This document shows, piece by piece, positions 47,917-57,042 of a stretch of DNA of 64,000 bases. The stretch is taken from contig NZ_PVRV01000020.1 of the NCBI RefSeq assembly GCF_003012345.1, forward strand, positions 744,001 through 808,000, written 5' to 3'. The notes below the pieces were generated by a model, which was given only the letters and a program-made list of their open reading frames with translations, was not told the DNA's origin and searched no databases. How positions within the stretch are numbered: the stretch's first letter is position 1; each line of letters opens with the position of its first letter. Both the position numbers and the translations under genes were made by a program. The stretch comes from Phytohalomonas tamaricis (GTDB lineage Bacteria; Pseudomonadota; Gammaproteobacteria; Pseudomonadales; Halomonadaceae).

Positions 47917-48858
47917 TCATGTCCGTAACCGTGGATTGAGCAGAAAGTAGAGCAGGTCAGCAATGAAGTTCATGACGATGAAGACCGTGCCGGTAAACAG
48001 CACCACGCCCTGCACGACGGCATAATCGCGATTGAATACGGCATCGACGATAAGCTTGCCGAAGCCGGGAATCGTGAAGACCTGCTCAGTCAGTACCGCG
48101 CCGGAGAGCAGCTCGCCAAATTGCAGCGTCCCCATGGTCACCACCGGCACCAGCGCATTGCGAAAGGCGTGCTTGAGAATCACCACGCGTTCGGATAATC
48201 CCTTGGCGCGTGCCGTGCGCACATAATCAGCCTGCATCGCCTGGATCATTGCCGAACGAGTATGGCGCATCATGATCGCGGCAATCGCCGTTCCCAGCAC
48301 CAGCGCCGGCATGACCATCATTTCAAGATTGCGCGACACGCTTTCCAGCGGACTGGTATATCCTGAAGCTGGCAATAGTCCCCAGCGCACCGACACCAGC
48401 AAAATCAACATGATGCCAAGCCAGAAGTTGGGAATCGATATTCCCGACAGTGCAATGACATTGGCACCGAAATCCCAGCGTGTACCCTTCTTGACCGCCG
48501 ACACCAGCCCTGCCGTGACACCAATCGCCAGTGCGACCAGCATCGCCAGAATGGCGAGTTCAAGCGTGACCGGCAGTTTGGAAAGCAGAAGATCCGTGAC
48601 TGCCATCTGGTTGCGCAGTGATATACCCCAGTCACCGGTGAAAACGCCGGCCAGCCAATGGCCATATTGCACGATCATCGGATCATTCAAATGATACTGC
48701 TCGCGAATCGCCTCAATAACAGCGGGATCGCGCTCTTCACCAGCAAGTGCCAGCGCGGGATCACCCGGCAGCAACAGCTGCAGCGAAAAGACCATCAATG
48801 AAATCAGCAAAAGCGTCGGCACGGCGATCAGCACGCGCCTGAAGATGAAAGCGAACAT
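47917..48858 (-). CDS. ABC transporter permease, DppB/OppB type
   Basis: 313 residues: FIFRRVLIAVPTLLLISLMV at the N-terminus, PGDPALALAGEE and the EAA loop (YVRTARAKGLSERVVILKHA) followed by the C-terminal ILTEQVF-like VLTEQVFTIPGFGKL motif. Six helices. Forms the membrane channel with the DppC-type permease. Confidence 0.95.
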   Translation of the reverse strand: MFAFIFRRVLIAVPTLLLISLMVFSLQLLLPGDPALALAGEERDPAVIEAIREQYHLNDPMIVQYGHWLAGVFTGDWGISLRNQMAVTDLLLSKLPVTLELAILAMLVALAIGVTAGLVSAVKKGTRWDFGANVIALSGISIPNFWLGIMLILLVSVRWGLLPASGYTSPLESVSRNLEMMVMPALVLGTAIAAIMMRHTRSAMIQAMQADYVRTARAKGLSERVVILKHAFRNALVPVVTMGTLQFGELLSGAVLTEQVFTIPGFGKLIVDAVFNRDYAVVQGVVLFTGTVFIVMNFIADLLYFLLNPRLRT

Positions 48859-48926
48859 GACGCCCTACCCATGTGAACGCCGATAAAAGCGGCGCATTAA
48901 CCTGTAAGTCAGCCCAACGGTATCCG

Positions 48927-48952
48927 GCCGCTCCTCCAGCAAGAGGAGCGGC
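48927..48952 (-). terminator. hairpin between the binding-protein and permease genes
   Basis: GCCGCTCCTC (48927-48936) pairs perfectly with GAGGAGCGGC (48943-48952) around CAGCAA, eleven bases past the binding-protein stop. No T run follows on the minus strand, so it more likely protects the binding-protein message than ends it. Confidence 0.55.
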
Positions 48953-48961
48953 GTTTGACCC

Positions 48962-50479
48962 TCAGGAACCGAGACTGACGTTCGTGAGACGAATCATGCC
49001 ATCCGGATACGGCTTGAATCCCTCGACCCGCTTGGACAATCCCCAGAACCAGTTGGGATGGTAGAGATAGATGATCGGACGATCCGTGAGCAGGATGCGT
49101 TCGGCCGCTTCATAGGCTTCATGCCGCGCTGCGGTATCATTGGTCCGGCGCGCCTTGTTCAACTGCTCGTCGAGCTTGGCATTGCAGTACTCGCCATCGT
49201 TGAGCGTGCCATCGCAGGTAAGAAAGGCATAAAGATTGCCATCGGGGTCGGCACGGCCGCTCCAGTTCAACAGGCCGGCCTGAAAGTCGCCGCGGTCATA
49301 GCTGTCGAGCATGGTGGCGAACTCCGTAGCGGTCACCTTGACATCGAAGCCGGCCTGTCCAGCCATCGACTGGATGATTTGCGCCACGCGCATGACTTCG
49401 GGGCTATTGGTCGCCATCAGGTCAATACTGACGCGGTCGACCCCGGCCTCCTTCAGCAGGGCCTTGGCGCGCTCGACGTCACGCACAGGTGACTTCAGGC
49501 TGTGGGCATGAAACGGGCTCTGGGTCGAAATCGGCTGGTTATCAGGAGTGAACTCACCATCATAGGCGACCTGATTGATGATATTCCGATCGATAGAGAG
49601 CTCGAACGCCTCGCGCACACGCGGGTCGCTGCCGAGCGGATTATCCGCTCTCGGACCATGGTCGGTATTGATGGTAATGCCGCTATAGCCGAGGCTGACG
49701 GCTGATTCGAGCTTGAGACTGCTGTCGTCCCGAATCTGCTTGAGATCGGACGTCGCGGCGCGGTCGATGATATCGAGCTGCCCGGACTGCAGATTCGCCA
49801 GGCGCACGGTAGCATCGGGGATCGGCCGATAGATGACTCGGTCGAGGTGAATCGCGTCCTTGTTCCAGTAACCGGCATATTTTTCCAGCGTGATCTTGTC
49901 CTGAGCGACCCGATCGACAAACTTGAACGGCCCGGAACAGACCGGATTGCGCGAGAAGTTTTCACCCTCTTCCTCCGCCGCCTTGGGAGAAATCATCATT
50001 CCGGCACGATCGGAGAGCGCCGCCAGCAGCGGCGCGAACGGCTGTTTCAGATGCAACTTGACGGTGTGGCCGTCAACAACCTCGACATGATCGACCGCAC
50101 TAATCTCGTTTCTGCGGTTCGAGCCCGGCAGGTTGAGTGAACGCTCGATGTTGTACTTGACCGCCTCAGCGTTGAACGGTGTGCCATCATGGAAGGTCAC
50201 GCCATCTCGCAGTGTCATGGTCAACACGGTTTGATCGTCATTCCATGACCACTCAGTAGCAAGCTGCGGCACGATATTGAGCTTATCATCAAGATCGACA
50301 AGCTTGTCGCACATGCCCGTGAATACGATGCGCCCCACATAGGAACGCGCCCGGTCAGGATCGAGCTGATCAGGATCTTCAGCCAAGCCGATAGTCAGCG
50401 TCTGCGCACTTGCGGCATGCGCGAACAGCGTCGTGGCACTGAGCAGCGCCAACGCACTGCCTTTCCAGAAACGTCTCAT
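48962..50479 (-). CDS. periplasmic peptide-type substrate-binding protein (family 5)
   Basis: 505 residues from ATG 50479 (AAAGGT upstream), with a signal peptide cleaved after AHAASA. SBP family 5 features: LTIGLAEDPDQLDPDRARSY, VGRIVFTGMCDKLVDLD, LRDGVTFHDGTPFNAEAVKY. Captures peptide-like or glutathione-like ligands for the permeases. The ligand cannot be deduced; linkage to a GGT-like enzyme suggests gamma-glutamyl compounds. Confidence 0.92.
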   Translation of the reverse strand: MRRFWKGSALALLSATTLFAHAASAQTLTIGLAEDPDQLDPDRARSYVGRIVFTGMCDKLVDLDDKLNIVPQLATEWSWNDDQTVLTMTLRDGVTFHDGTPFNAEAVKYNIERSLNLPGSNRRNEISAVDHVEVVDGHTVKLHLKQPFAPLLAALSDRAGMMISPKAAEEEGENFSRNPVCSGPFKFVDRVAQDKITLEKYAGYWNKDAIHLDRVIYRPIPDATVRLANLQSGQLDIIDRAATSDLKQIRDDSSLKLESAVSLGYSGITINTDHGPRADNPLGSDPRVREAFELSIDRNIINQVAYDGEFTPDNQPISTQSPFHAHSLKSPVRDVERAKALLKEAGVDRVSIDLMATNSPEVMRVAQIIQSMAGQAGFDVKVTATEFATMLDSYDRGDFQAGLLNWSGRADPDGNLYAFLTCDGTLNDGEYCNAKLDEQLNKARRTNDTAARHEAYEAAERILLTDRPIIYLYHPNWFWGLSKRVEGFKPYPDGMIRLTNVSLGS

Positions 50480-50564
50480 GATAGTTACCTTTGTCATTGT
50501 CGTTGTTATTACTTAGTGGCTAGTAGTGAAGCACTTGTCGTTATATCGCTACATCATTATTGGT

Positions 50565-51695
50565 TCAGGCAACGGGCTGCGTTGCAGTCTTCTCTTCAAG
50601 CGCCTGCAGGCGCGCCTGAAAAAGTTTGGCACGCAGACGATAGCGCTCGGATTCCTGAGCTACAGCTGTTGTCATTGGCGCGCCCATGTCAGCCTCTTTC
50701 CAGTAGTGACAGGCCACCCGCTGTGGCTCGCCATTCACTCCTTCGCCCGTCTCCAGTAGTGCCGGCGTATCGCTATGGCAGCGCTCGCGTGCCAGCGGGC
50801 AACGCGTTGCGAATTTGCATCCCGGCGCGGCCGACAATGGGCTGGGCGCATCGCCTTCGAGTAAGCGGCGTTCAGGACGAACATGCGGATCGGGCAGCGG
50901 TACTGCCTCGATCAACGCACGGGTATAGGGGTGGCGCGGGCGGCTGAAGAGCGTACGGGTATCGGCCAGCTCGACCAGCTCACCGAGATACATCACGCCG
51001 ACCCGGTCAGCCATATGACGCACCACCGCCAAATCGTGCGCGATCATCACCAGTGTCAGACCCAACTGTGCCTTGAGATCGCCGAGCAGGTTGATGATCT
51101 GCGCTTGTACCGACACATCAAGCGCGGAGACCGGCTCATCGCCCACCACCAGTTCCGGGCCACAGGCCAGCGCCCGGGCGATGCCGATCCGCTGGCGCTG
51201 CCCGCCCGAAAATTCATGCGGATAACGTTCGGCATGGGCGCTGCGCAGCCCGACCATCGCCAGCAGTTGAGCGACACGTTCACGACGCTTCTCGCGTGGC
51301 CAGCCATTGATACGCAGCGGCTCATCCAGCACGTCACCCACCGTCATGCGTGGATTGAGCGAGGCGAATGGGTCCTGAAAGATCAGCTGCATCCGCGCCC
51401 GATAGGGACGTAGCTTGCGGGGTGAGAGCTTGGAGATGTCGTCATCATCGAATACGATCCGCCCCGCGGTCGGCTCGATCAGGCGCAGCATCAGGCGCGC
51501 CAGCGTTGACTTGCCACAGCCCGATTCGCCGACCAGTGCCAGCGTTTCGCCGCGCCTGACGTCAAGACTGACATCGTTGACGGCGCGTAGCATGGCGCTG
51601 GGCCGACCAAACGCATCGCGCCCTACCGGATAATGCTTGCTGATGCCGCGAATACGCACCAGTGGATCGGTCTTGAGCGTTGTTCTGTCCGTCAT
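50565..51695 (-). CDS. ABC transporter ATPase, DppF/OppF type
   Basis: 376 residues from ATG 51695; the ATG overlaps the upstream ATPase stop (ATGA). Walker [11 protein letters not shown], signature FSGGQRQRIGIARAL, Walker B VVGDEPVSALD, and the C-terminal oligopeptide-transporter extension with GCKFATRCPLARERC (the cysteine cluster that binds an iron-sulphur centre in relatives). A basic, Gln-rich tail ends the protein. Confidence 0.94.
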   Translation of the reverse strand: MTDRTTLKTDPLVRIRGISKHYPVGRDAFGRPSAMLRAVNDVSLDVRRGETLALVGESGCGKSTLARLMLRLIEPTAGRIVFDDDDISKLSPRKLRPYRARMQLIFQDPFASLNPRMTVGDVLDEPLRINGWPREKRRERVAQLLAMVGLRSAHAERYPHEFSGGQRQRIGIARALACGPELVVGDEPVSALDVSVQAQIINLLGDLKAQLGLTLVMIAHDLAVVRHMADRVGVMYLGELVELADTRTLFSRPRHPYTRALIEAVPLPDPHVRPERRLLEGDAPSPLSAAPGCKFATRCPLARERCHSDTPALLETGEGVNGEPQRVACHYWKEADMGAPMTTAVAQESERYRLRAKLFQARLQALEEKTATQPVA

Positions 51696-52768
51696 GCCAT
51701 CACCTCGCGGCTTTCGCTGCATTCTTCACAGTGCTCGATAGGGGCTTTCCAGCAGGCGACAACATGCTCTTTGTCGTTGCCAACCGCCGCGAGCGGCGGC
51801 ACCTCTTCGCGACAGTGTTGATCGGCGAACGGACAGCGTGTCGAAAAACGACAGCCGCGTGGCATTTCAGCCGGCGTCGGAACCGAGCCGGGAATGGTAG
51901 ACAGTCGAGTCAAGGTGTCATCCAGCCGCGGGATCGAACTCAACAGGCCAATGGTGTAAGGGTGAAGAGGATCATCAAAAAGCGCAGTCACGCTGCCCCG
52001 CTCCACAATCCGACCGGCATACATGACAGCCACATCATCACCGACCTCGGCAACCACACCGAGATCATGAGTAATCATTAGTACGGCGGTGCCGCTATCG
52101 TGCTGCAGACGTCGGATCAGTTGCAGTATCTGGGCCTGGATAGTGACATCGAGGGCCGTGGTGGGCTCATCGGCGATCAGGAGCCCCGGATCATTGGCCA
52201 GGGCCATCGCAATCATCACGCGTTGACGCATCCCTCCGGAGAGCTGGTGAGGATACTCCCCCATGCGCTGCTCGGCGGCAGGAATGCGCACGCGCTTCAG
52301 CATCTCGATGGCATGCTCACGCGCCGCGGCTCCCTCCAGATCACTATGTTGACGAATGCCTTCGATGAGCTGATTGCCGATCGTGAATGCAGGATTCAGA
52401 CTGGTCATCGGCTCCTGAAAAATCATCGCCATCGCATCACCGCGCAAGCGTCGTAGTGCGTGGCGATCAAGGCCGATCAATTCATGCTGGTTGAGCCTGG
52501 CGCTACCGCCGAGAATTTCAGCGTTCTCGGCAAGAAGCCCCATGATCGAGAGCGCAGTAACGCTCTTGCCGCAGCCAGACTCTCCCACCAGACAGAGGGT
52601 TCTGCCACGTCTTAACGTGAAGTCGACACCATCAAGAATGGAGAAACGCCCCTTGTCGGTACGAAAGCCTACCTTCAGCCCCTCGACTGTCAGGACATTG
52701 TCATTCATCGCATCACTACGCTTGGTTCTTGCGGGTGCTTGGTCGTGTTGTGCAAGGATAATTGTCAT
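51692..52768 (-). CDS. ABC transporter ATPase, DppD/OppD type
   Basis: 358 residues. ATG 52768 shares its A with the gntR stop (TAATG) and has GAGGT eight bases upstream; an ATG 20 codons in (52708) fits the family N-terminus better but lacks a ribosome site. Walker [11 protein letters not shown], signature [15 protein letters not shown], Walker [13 protein letters not shown], and C-terminal [15 protein letters not shown]. Partner of the DppF-type ATPase. Confidence 0.94.
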   Translation of the reverse strand: MTIILAQHDQAPARTKRSDAMNDNVLTVEGLKVGFRTDKGRFSILDGVDFTLRRGRTLCLVGESGCGKSVTALSIMGLLAENAEILGGSARLNQHELIGLDRHALRRLRGDAMAMIFQEPMTSLNPAFTIGNQLIEGIRQHSDLEGAAAREHAIEMLKRVRIPAAEQRMGEYPHQLSGGMRQRVMIAMALANDPGLLIADEPTTALDVTIQAQILQLIRRLQHDSGTAVLMITHDLGVVAEVGDDVAVMYAGRIVERGSVTALFDDPLHPYTIGLLSSIPRLDDTLTRLSTIPGSVPTPAEMPRGCRFSTRCPFADQHCREEVPPLAAVGNDKEHVVACWKAPIEHCEECSESREVMA

Positions 52769-53436
52769 TATTGTGACCTCATGCCCGCCAGGCCATTTTC
52801 CCAGACGGTGCGGATATGGGCATCGATCACCCGCAAGGCCTCTTTCTCATCACCTTGCACCAGGGTGTCGACGATATCGTAATGGCGATCAATAGAGACA
52901 AGCATGGCATCAAGACGTGCCTGACCGCTTTCGAGACGACGGGTTTCAACGAAAGACAGCCGATGCATATGGAGCATGCAACGGCTCAGCATTGGCACCA
53001 TGACGGGTAATCTGGCGTGCTGAAAGATGAGCAGATGGAAGTCGTGGTCGTACTCCATCGTCGCGTAGTAATCCTCCTGACGAGCACTGGCCTTCATACG
53101 CTCGATCAGCGTATGCAGGTCGGTAACCAGCGGGGGCTTCACCTGCGCGAGCGCTCGAACGATCCCTACGCTTTCCAGGCGTAGACGCAAGGCAAGCAGT
53201 TCTTCGGCTTCGTCGAGTTCAATGGAGGAGATGCGAGTGCCGCGGTAACCGTCACGAATGACCAGTCCTTCCTCGGCAAGCGACATCAGGGCTTCACGAA
53301 TGGTGCCCTGGCTCGCTTCGAATTCGTTGGCCAGTGCAATTTCAAGCAGGCAATCGCCGGGTGGCCGTAAGCCAAGCACGATATCCTGACGCAGTGCACG
53401 ATAGACATGCGCCGCTTTACGCTTCGAATGATGCAT
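52768..53436 (-). CDS. GntR-family (FCD subclass) transcriptional regulator
   Basis: 222 residues: N-terminal winged helix (HVYRALRQDIVLGLRPPGDC, FEASQGTIREALMSLAEEGL) and an all-helical FCD ligand domain with metal-ligand residues (D and H in TMEYDHDFHLLIFQHA, and HYDIVDTL, IDAHI). First gene of the operon with the two ATPases, binding protein and permeases, so it presumably senses the imported substrate and controls its own operon and the GGT-like gene via the shared palindrome. Confidence 0.93.
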   Translation of the reverse strand: MHHSKRKAAHVYRALRQDIVLGLRPPGDCLLEIALANEFEASQGTIREALMSLAEEGLVIRDGYRGTRISSIELDEAEELLALRLRLESVGIVRALAQVKPPLVTDLHTLIERMKASARQEDYYATMEYDHDFHLLIFQHARLPVMVPMLSRCMLHMHRLSFVETRRLESGQARLDAMLVSIDRHYDIVDTLVQGDEKEALRVIDAHIRTVWENGLAGMRSQ

Positions 53437-53518
53437 ATCAAGTGTCCTGGACGTATTACTTTACCGGTTATTGCTCTTTTTTTTCGGCAGCGCATCGGTC
53501 CGTTTATTTGGTGTTATT

Positions 53519-53540
53519 GCATTATCAATAACGATAATGC
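53519..53540. promoter_or_regulatory. probable GntR operator in front of the gntR operon (site 2)
   Basis: An inverted repeat, GCATTATC (53519-53526) and GATAATGC (53533-53540) around AATAAC. The core TTATCAATAACGATAA is 14/16 identical to the palindrome at 45191-45206. On the minus strand it contains TTGATA, a possible -35 hexamer, so binding could block transcription of gntR and the ABC genes. Confidence 0.65.
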
Positions 53541-53691
53541 GCAGACGATGCAACTCTTTTGAATCGGCACTCGCTCAAAAGTTTTCGATGTCTAGTCGAC
53601 AAAAGGCTTAGCATGATGGCTGCGGATGTTTATCATCACATTCCTCTGCGCCATCCGGTGCCCTACTTTGCAGTACGACTATTGCTTATCC

Positions 53692-54708
53692 ATGCCTATT
53701 GCTTCTTCACCAACCGCTTTATCGAATATATCTCCCGGTCGTATTGGTCTCGCCCCGATGGAAGGTGTCATTGATGCCACGACACGGCACTTATTGACGT
53801 CCAAGGGCGGCTTTGACTGGGTGGTGACTGAATTTGTACGTGTGGTCGATGCACGCCTACCGGCCAAAGTATTTCTACGCACCTGTCCGGAGCTTGCCCA
53901 AGGCGCCCAGACCCCTGACGGCATACCGGTGCATTTGCAGCTTTTGGGCTCGGTCCCTGAAGTACTTGGAGAGAATGCTCTGCAGGCGGTAGCGTGCGGC
54001 GCGATCAGCATCGATATCAATTTCGGCTGCCCGGCCAAACTGGTCAATCGTCATGATGGCGGCGCTTCGCTGCTGCGCGATCCTCGGCGCGTCTATTCCG
54101 CAGTCAACGGGGTCACATTGGCACTGCGTAGTAGCGGCATCCCCGTCACCGCCAAGATTCGCCTTGGTTTTGCTGACAAGCGCCTTGCGCTGGCCTGTGC
54201 GTTGGCAGCGGAGGAAGGCGGCGCGACTCAGCTTGTCGTCCACGCGCGCACCCGCCAGGAAGGCTACAAGCCTCCAGCACACTGGGAATGGATCGCGCGC
54301 ATTCAGCAACAGCTCAGCATCCCGGTCGTGGCTAACGGCGATATCTGGACGCTTGAAGACTATTGGAAGGCCCGCACGCTATCGGGATGCAAGGATGTCA
54401 TGATCGGCCGTGGCGCCCTCGCCGACCCGTGGCTGGCCGCGCGAATTCGCCACTGGCAGACAAGCGGAGAGCGTCTACCCGCCACGACCTGGAAGGCGCG
54501 CGCTGAAGTATTGCTCGAATATGCCACGCTGATCGATACGGCACTGCCCGACAAGGTCACACTGTCGCTGCTGAAGCAGTGGCTCAATATCATGCGTCAG
54601 CATGATCCGGCGGCAGCAAGCCACTTCACTACTCTCAAGCGGATTAAAACGTTAACAGAGTTTCTCTACGCGCTACGAGGATCATGCGAAACGGACACAG
54701 CGATTTAA
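53692..54708 (+). CDS. dusC: tRNA-dihydrouridine(16) synthase DusC
   Basis: 338 residues from ATG 53692 (MPIASSPTALSNISPGRIGL); the open frame extends 22 codons upstream without support. FMN-binding TIM barrel: IGLAPMEGVIDATTRHLLTS, the catalytic cysteine in IDINFGCPAKLVNRHDGGAS, and VVHARTRQEGY. Reduces uridine 16 in the tRNA D-loop with NADPH. Among the three Dus paralogues the short VDARLPAKVFLRTCPEL segment favours DusC. Divergent from gntR. Confidence 0.9.
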   Translation: MPIASSPTALSNISPGRIGLAPMEGVIDATTRHLLTSKGGFDWVVTEFVRVVDARLPAKVFLRTCPELAQGAQTPDGIPVHLQLLGSVPEVLGENALQAVACGAISIDINFGCPAKLVNRHDGGASLLRDPRRVYSAVNGVTLALRSSGIPVTAKIRLGFADKRLALACALAAEEGGATQLVVHARTRQEGYKPPAHWEWIARIQQQLSIPVVANGDIWTLEDYWKARTLSGCKDVMIGRGALADPWLAARIRHWQTSGERLPATTWKARAEVLLEYATLIDTALPDKVTLSLLKQWLNIMRQHDPAAASHFTTLKRIKTLTEFLYALRGSCETDTAI

Positions 54709-54793
54709 CGTATTGCGCCACCGCATTAGCGTGGCGCTGCTATCAACAGGCAGGTACGTAGGCTAGTGACTGGACGAAGAGCCTGAAACGAAG

Positions 54794-54820
54794 AAACCCC
54801 GCTCACATGGAGCAGGGTTT
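54794..54820 (-). terminator. terminator of the tRNA operon
   Basis: AAACCC and GCTC (54794-54804) pair with GAGC and GGGTTT (about 54810-54820), with one internal mismatch; it lies just past the 3' end of the tRNA-Arg gene. Confidence 0.6.
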
Positions 54821-54827
54821 CGTAATC

Positions 54828-54904
54828 TGGCGCGCTCGGGAGGATTCGAACCTCCGACCACCTGATTCGTAGTCAGGTACTCTATCCAGCTGAGCTACGA
54901 GCGC
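54828..54904 (-). tRNA. tRNA-Arg (ACG), copy 2
   Basis: 77 bases forming a full cloverleaf: acceptor GCGCTCG pairs with CGAGCGC, D-arm AGCTCAGCTGGATAGAGT, anticodon loop CTACGAA with anticodon ACG, T-arm GGAGGTTCGAATCCTCC, encoded GCCA end. ACG is deaminated to ICG and reads CGU/CGC/CGA. Confidence 0.97.
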
Positions 54905-54948
54905 AATACAGTATGTACAACATTATTTCTTCACAGCTTATTCAAAAG

Positions 54949-55025
54949 TGGCGCGCCCGGGAGGATTCGAACCTCCGACCCCCTGATTCGTAGTCAGGTA
55001 CTCTATCCAGCTGAGCTACGGGCGC
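54949..55025 (-). tRNA. tRNA-Arg (ACG), copy 1
   Basis: 77 bases, nearly identical to the next copy; it differs at compensating acceptor-stem positions (GCGCCCG with CGGGCGC) and one base of the variable region. Encoded CCA. Transcribed after tRNA-Ser in one unit. Confidence 0.97.
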
Positions 55026-55062
55026 GTACTTTCAAACATCTTCGCCTTTCAGCGAAACCGAT

Positions 55063-55155
55063 TGGCGGAGAGGGAGGGATTCGAACCCTCGATAGGGCTA
55101 TAAACCCTATACTCCCTTAGCAGGGGAGCGCCTTCAGCCACTCGGCCACCTCTCC
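55063..55155 (-). tRNA. tRNA-Ser (GCT)
   Basis: 93 bases with acceptor GGAGAGG/CCTCTCC, anticodon loop containing GCT, the long variable arm of serine tRNAs (TATAGGGTTTATAGCCCTA), T-arm GAGGGTTCGAATCCCTC and an encoded GCCA end. It reads AGU/AGC. Immediately downstream of csrA, a conserved gammaproteobacterial arrangement. Confidence 0.97.
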
Positions 55156-55280
55156 CTCATCGGCACGGCGCGCATGTTATCGAGTCTGAAAGGAGTTGTC
55201 CAGCCCAACACCACAATTTTTAGCTTTTAGATCAAACCCATCTGATGCAAAACCGGCTACAACCACCAGCAGAAGCGGCT

Positions 55281-55478
55281 TTACACCAATTCACTATCGT
55301 TTTCTGCATCGGTCTTTTCACGCTGGATGCGCTGATAAATTTCTTCGCGATGCACTGCCACATCCTTGGGCGCGTTAACGCCAATGCGGACCTGATTACC
55401 TTTTACACCTAATACCGTAACGGTGATTTCATCACCTATCATGAGCGTTTCGCCAACGCGGCGAGTGAGGATGAGCAT
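55281..55478 (-). CDS. csrA: carbon storage regulator CsrA
   Basis: 65 residues ([20 protein letters not shown]...[19 protein letters not shown]), the classic RNA-binding CsrA dimer with the conserved VHREEIY near the C-terminus. It binds GGA motifs in mRNA leaders and controls translation of many genes. A strong AAGGAG ribosome site lies seven bases before ATG. Sits between lysC and the tRNA genes. Confidence 0.98.
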   Translation of the reverse strand: MLILTRRVGETLMIGDEITVTVLGVKGNQVRIGVNAPKDVAVHREEIYQRIQREKTDAENDSELV

Positions 55479-55673
55479 TGTGATCTCCTTTTCAGTTGTA
55501 ACTTCCCACGGGAGCGCGCCGCAGTTTTACGTAAAGCGTGCATTATGCTTCATGGCGAACCGTTGGGCCAACTTGAGAACTATTAAGTTGACATCAGCTC
55601 TGTCTACGCAACGCTGGGAGCGCTTCACCGCTTCGGCGCCGTAATCCTTACGAACGCCGAAACGTTACCCGCA

Positions 55674-56924
55674 TCATCCTTCCTGCTGCACATCATCCTT
55701 ATCGAGCCCAAAAGCGGTATGCAAGGCCCGAACGGCTAATTCCATGAACTTCTCGTCAATAACGACCGAAATCTTGATTTCTGATGTCGATACCATCCGA
55801 ATGTTGATACCTTCATCGGCTAAAACCCGAAACATTTTAGTCGCCACACCTGCATGAGAGCGCATGCCGACACCTACCAGAGACACCTTGGCAATCTGGT
55901 CATCGCCCTTGATCTCGCCACTGCCCAGCTCAGGGATGACCTGTTCTTCAAGAATCTTGCGGGTCTTCTTGTAGTCACCCTTGGCGACAGTAAAAGTAAA
56001 ATCAGTACGGTCACCAACAGGCGCAACGTTCTGCACGATCATGTCGACTTCGATATTGGCATCCGAAATCGGCCCTAGAATCTTTGACGCAACGCCAGGT
56101 ATATCCGGCGTATTAAGTACTGTCAGTTTAGCTTCATTAGTATTAAACGCGATGCCCGAGATCAGCGGCTCTTCCATATGAGTATCTACCTCTTCCTCTG
56201 CGACAATCAGGGTACCCGGGCCATCCTCAAAAGAAGAAAGCACACGAAGTGGAACATTATACTTACCCGCGAACTCTACGGAGCGTATCTGTAATACCTT
56301 GGAACCGAGGCTCGCCATTTCGAGCATTTCTTCAACCGTCACGGTCTTGAGACGACGCGCACGCGAACAGACACGTGGGTCAGTGGTATAGACGCCGTCA
56401 ACATCGGTATAAATCTGACATTCATCGGCATTGAGCGCCGCAGCCAACGCAACCGCCGTCGTATCCGAGCCGCCCCGGCCAAGCGTAGTGATGTTGCCTT
56501 CTTCATCAACACCCTGGAAACCCGCCACTACAATGACTTGGCCATCAGCGAGATCAGCCCGCACTTCATCTGTTTCGATGCGCTGGATACGTGCCTTGGT
56601 ATGCGCGCTATCAGTGTGAATACCTACCTGAGCGCCCGTGTAGGACGTTGCATTCACACCGAGCTTTTGTAATGCCATGGCAAGCAGCGAAATCGTCACC
56701 TGCTCACCTGTCGAAACCAGCATATCCATTTCACGCGGAGTGGGATCATCATTGATTTCACTGGCCAAACCGATCAGGCGATTAGTCTCGCCGCTCATGG
56801 CTGAGACAACGACAACGATCTGATGACCTTGGTCCCGATATCCCTTCACTTTCTCGGCAACGGCCTTGATGCGCTCAACCGAGCCCACCGACGTCCCGCC
56901 GAACTTTTGTACGTATAGCGCCAT
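55674..56924 (-). CDS. lysC: aspartate kinase (lysC-type, monofunctional)
   Basis: 416 residues: catalytic domain with [20 protein letters not shown] and [19 protein letters not shown], followed by two ACT domains (from about 265: [20 protein letters not shown] and [20 protein letters not shown]) that bind lysine or threonine inhibitors. Phosphorylates aspartate for lysine, threonine and methionine synthesis. Located between alaS and csrA as in Pseudomonas and Halomonas. Confidence 0.96.
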   Translation of the reverse strand: MALYVQKFGGTSVGSVERIKAVAEKVKGYRDQGHQIVVVVSAMSGETNRLIGLASEINDDPTPREMDMLVSTGEQVTISLLAMALQKLGVNATSYTGAQVGIHTDSAHTKARIQRIETDEVRADLADGQVIVVAGFQGVDEEGNITTLGRGGSDTTAVALAAALNADECQIYTDVDGVYTTDPRVCSRARRLKTVTVEEMLEMASLGSKVLQIRSVEFAGKYNVPLRVLSSFEDGPGTLIVAEEEVDTHMEEPLISGIAFNTNEAKLTVLNTPDIPGVASKILGPISDANIEVDMIVQNVAPVGDRTDFTFTVAKGDYKKTRKILEEQVIPELGSGEIKGDDQIAKVSLVGVGMRSHAGVATKMFRVLADEGINIRMVSTSEIKISVVIDEKFMELAVRALHTAFGLDKDDVQQEG

Positions 56925-57042
56925 AAATGTCCCTATCGTAAAATGTATCCGCTTGGTCTGAGAAGAAACAGAGCCGGCATGGCTATGCCAGCATCTGTCC
57001 TCTCACCTTGTTATTACCAAGTCTTTTTATCGATTCTCTCTT

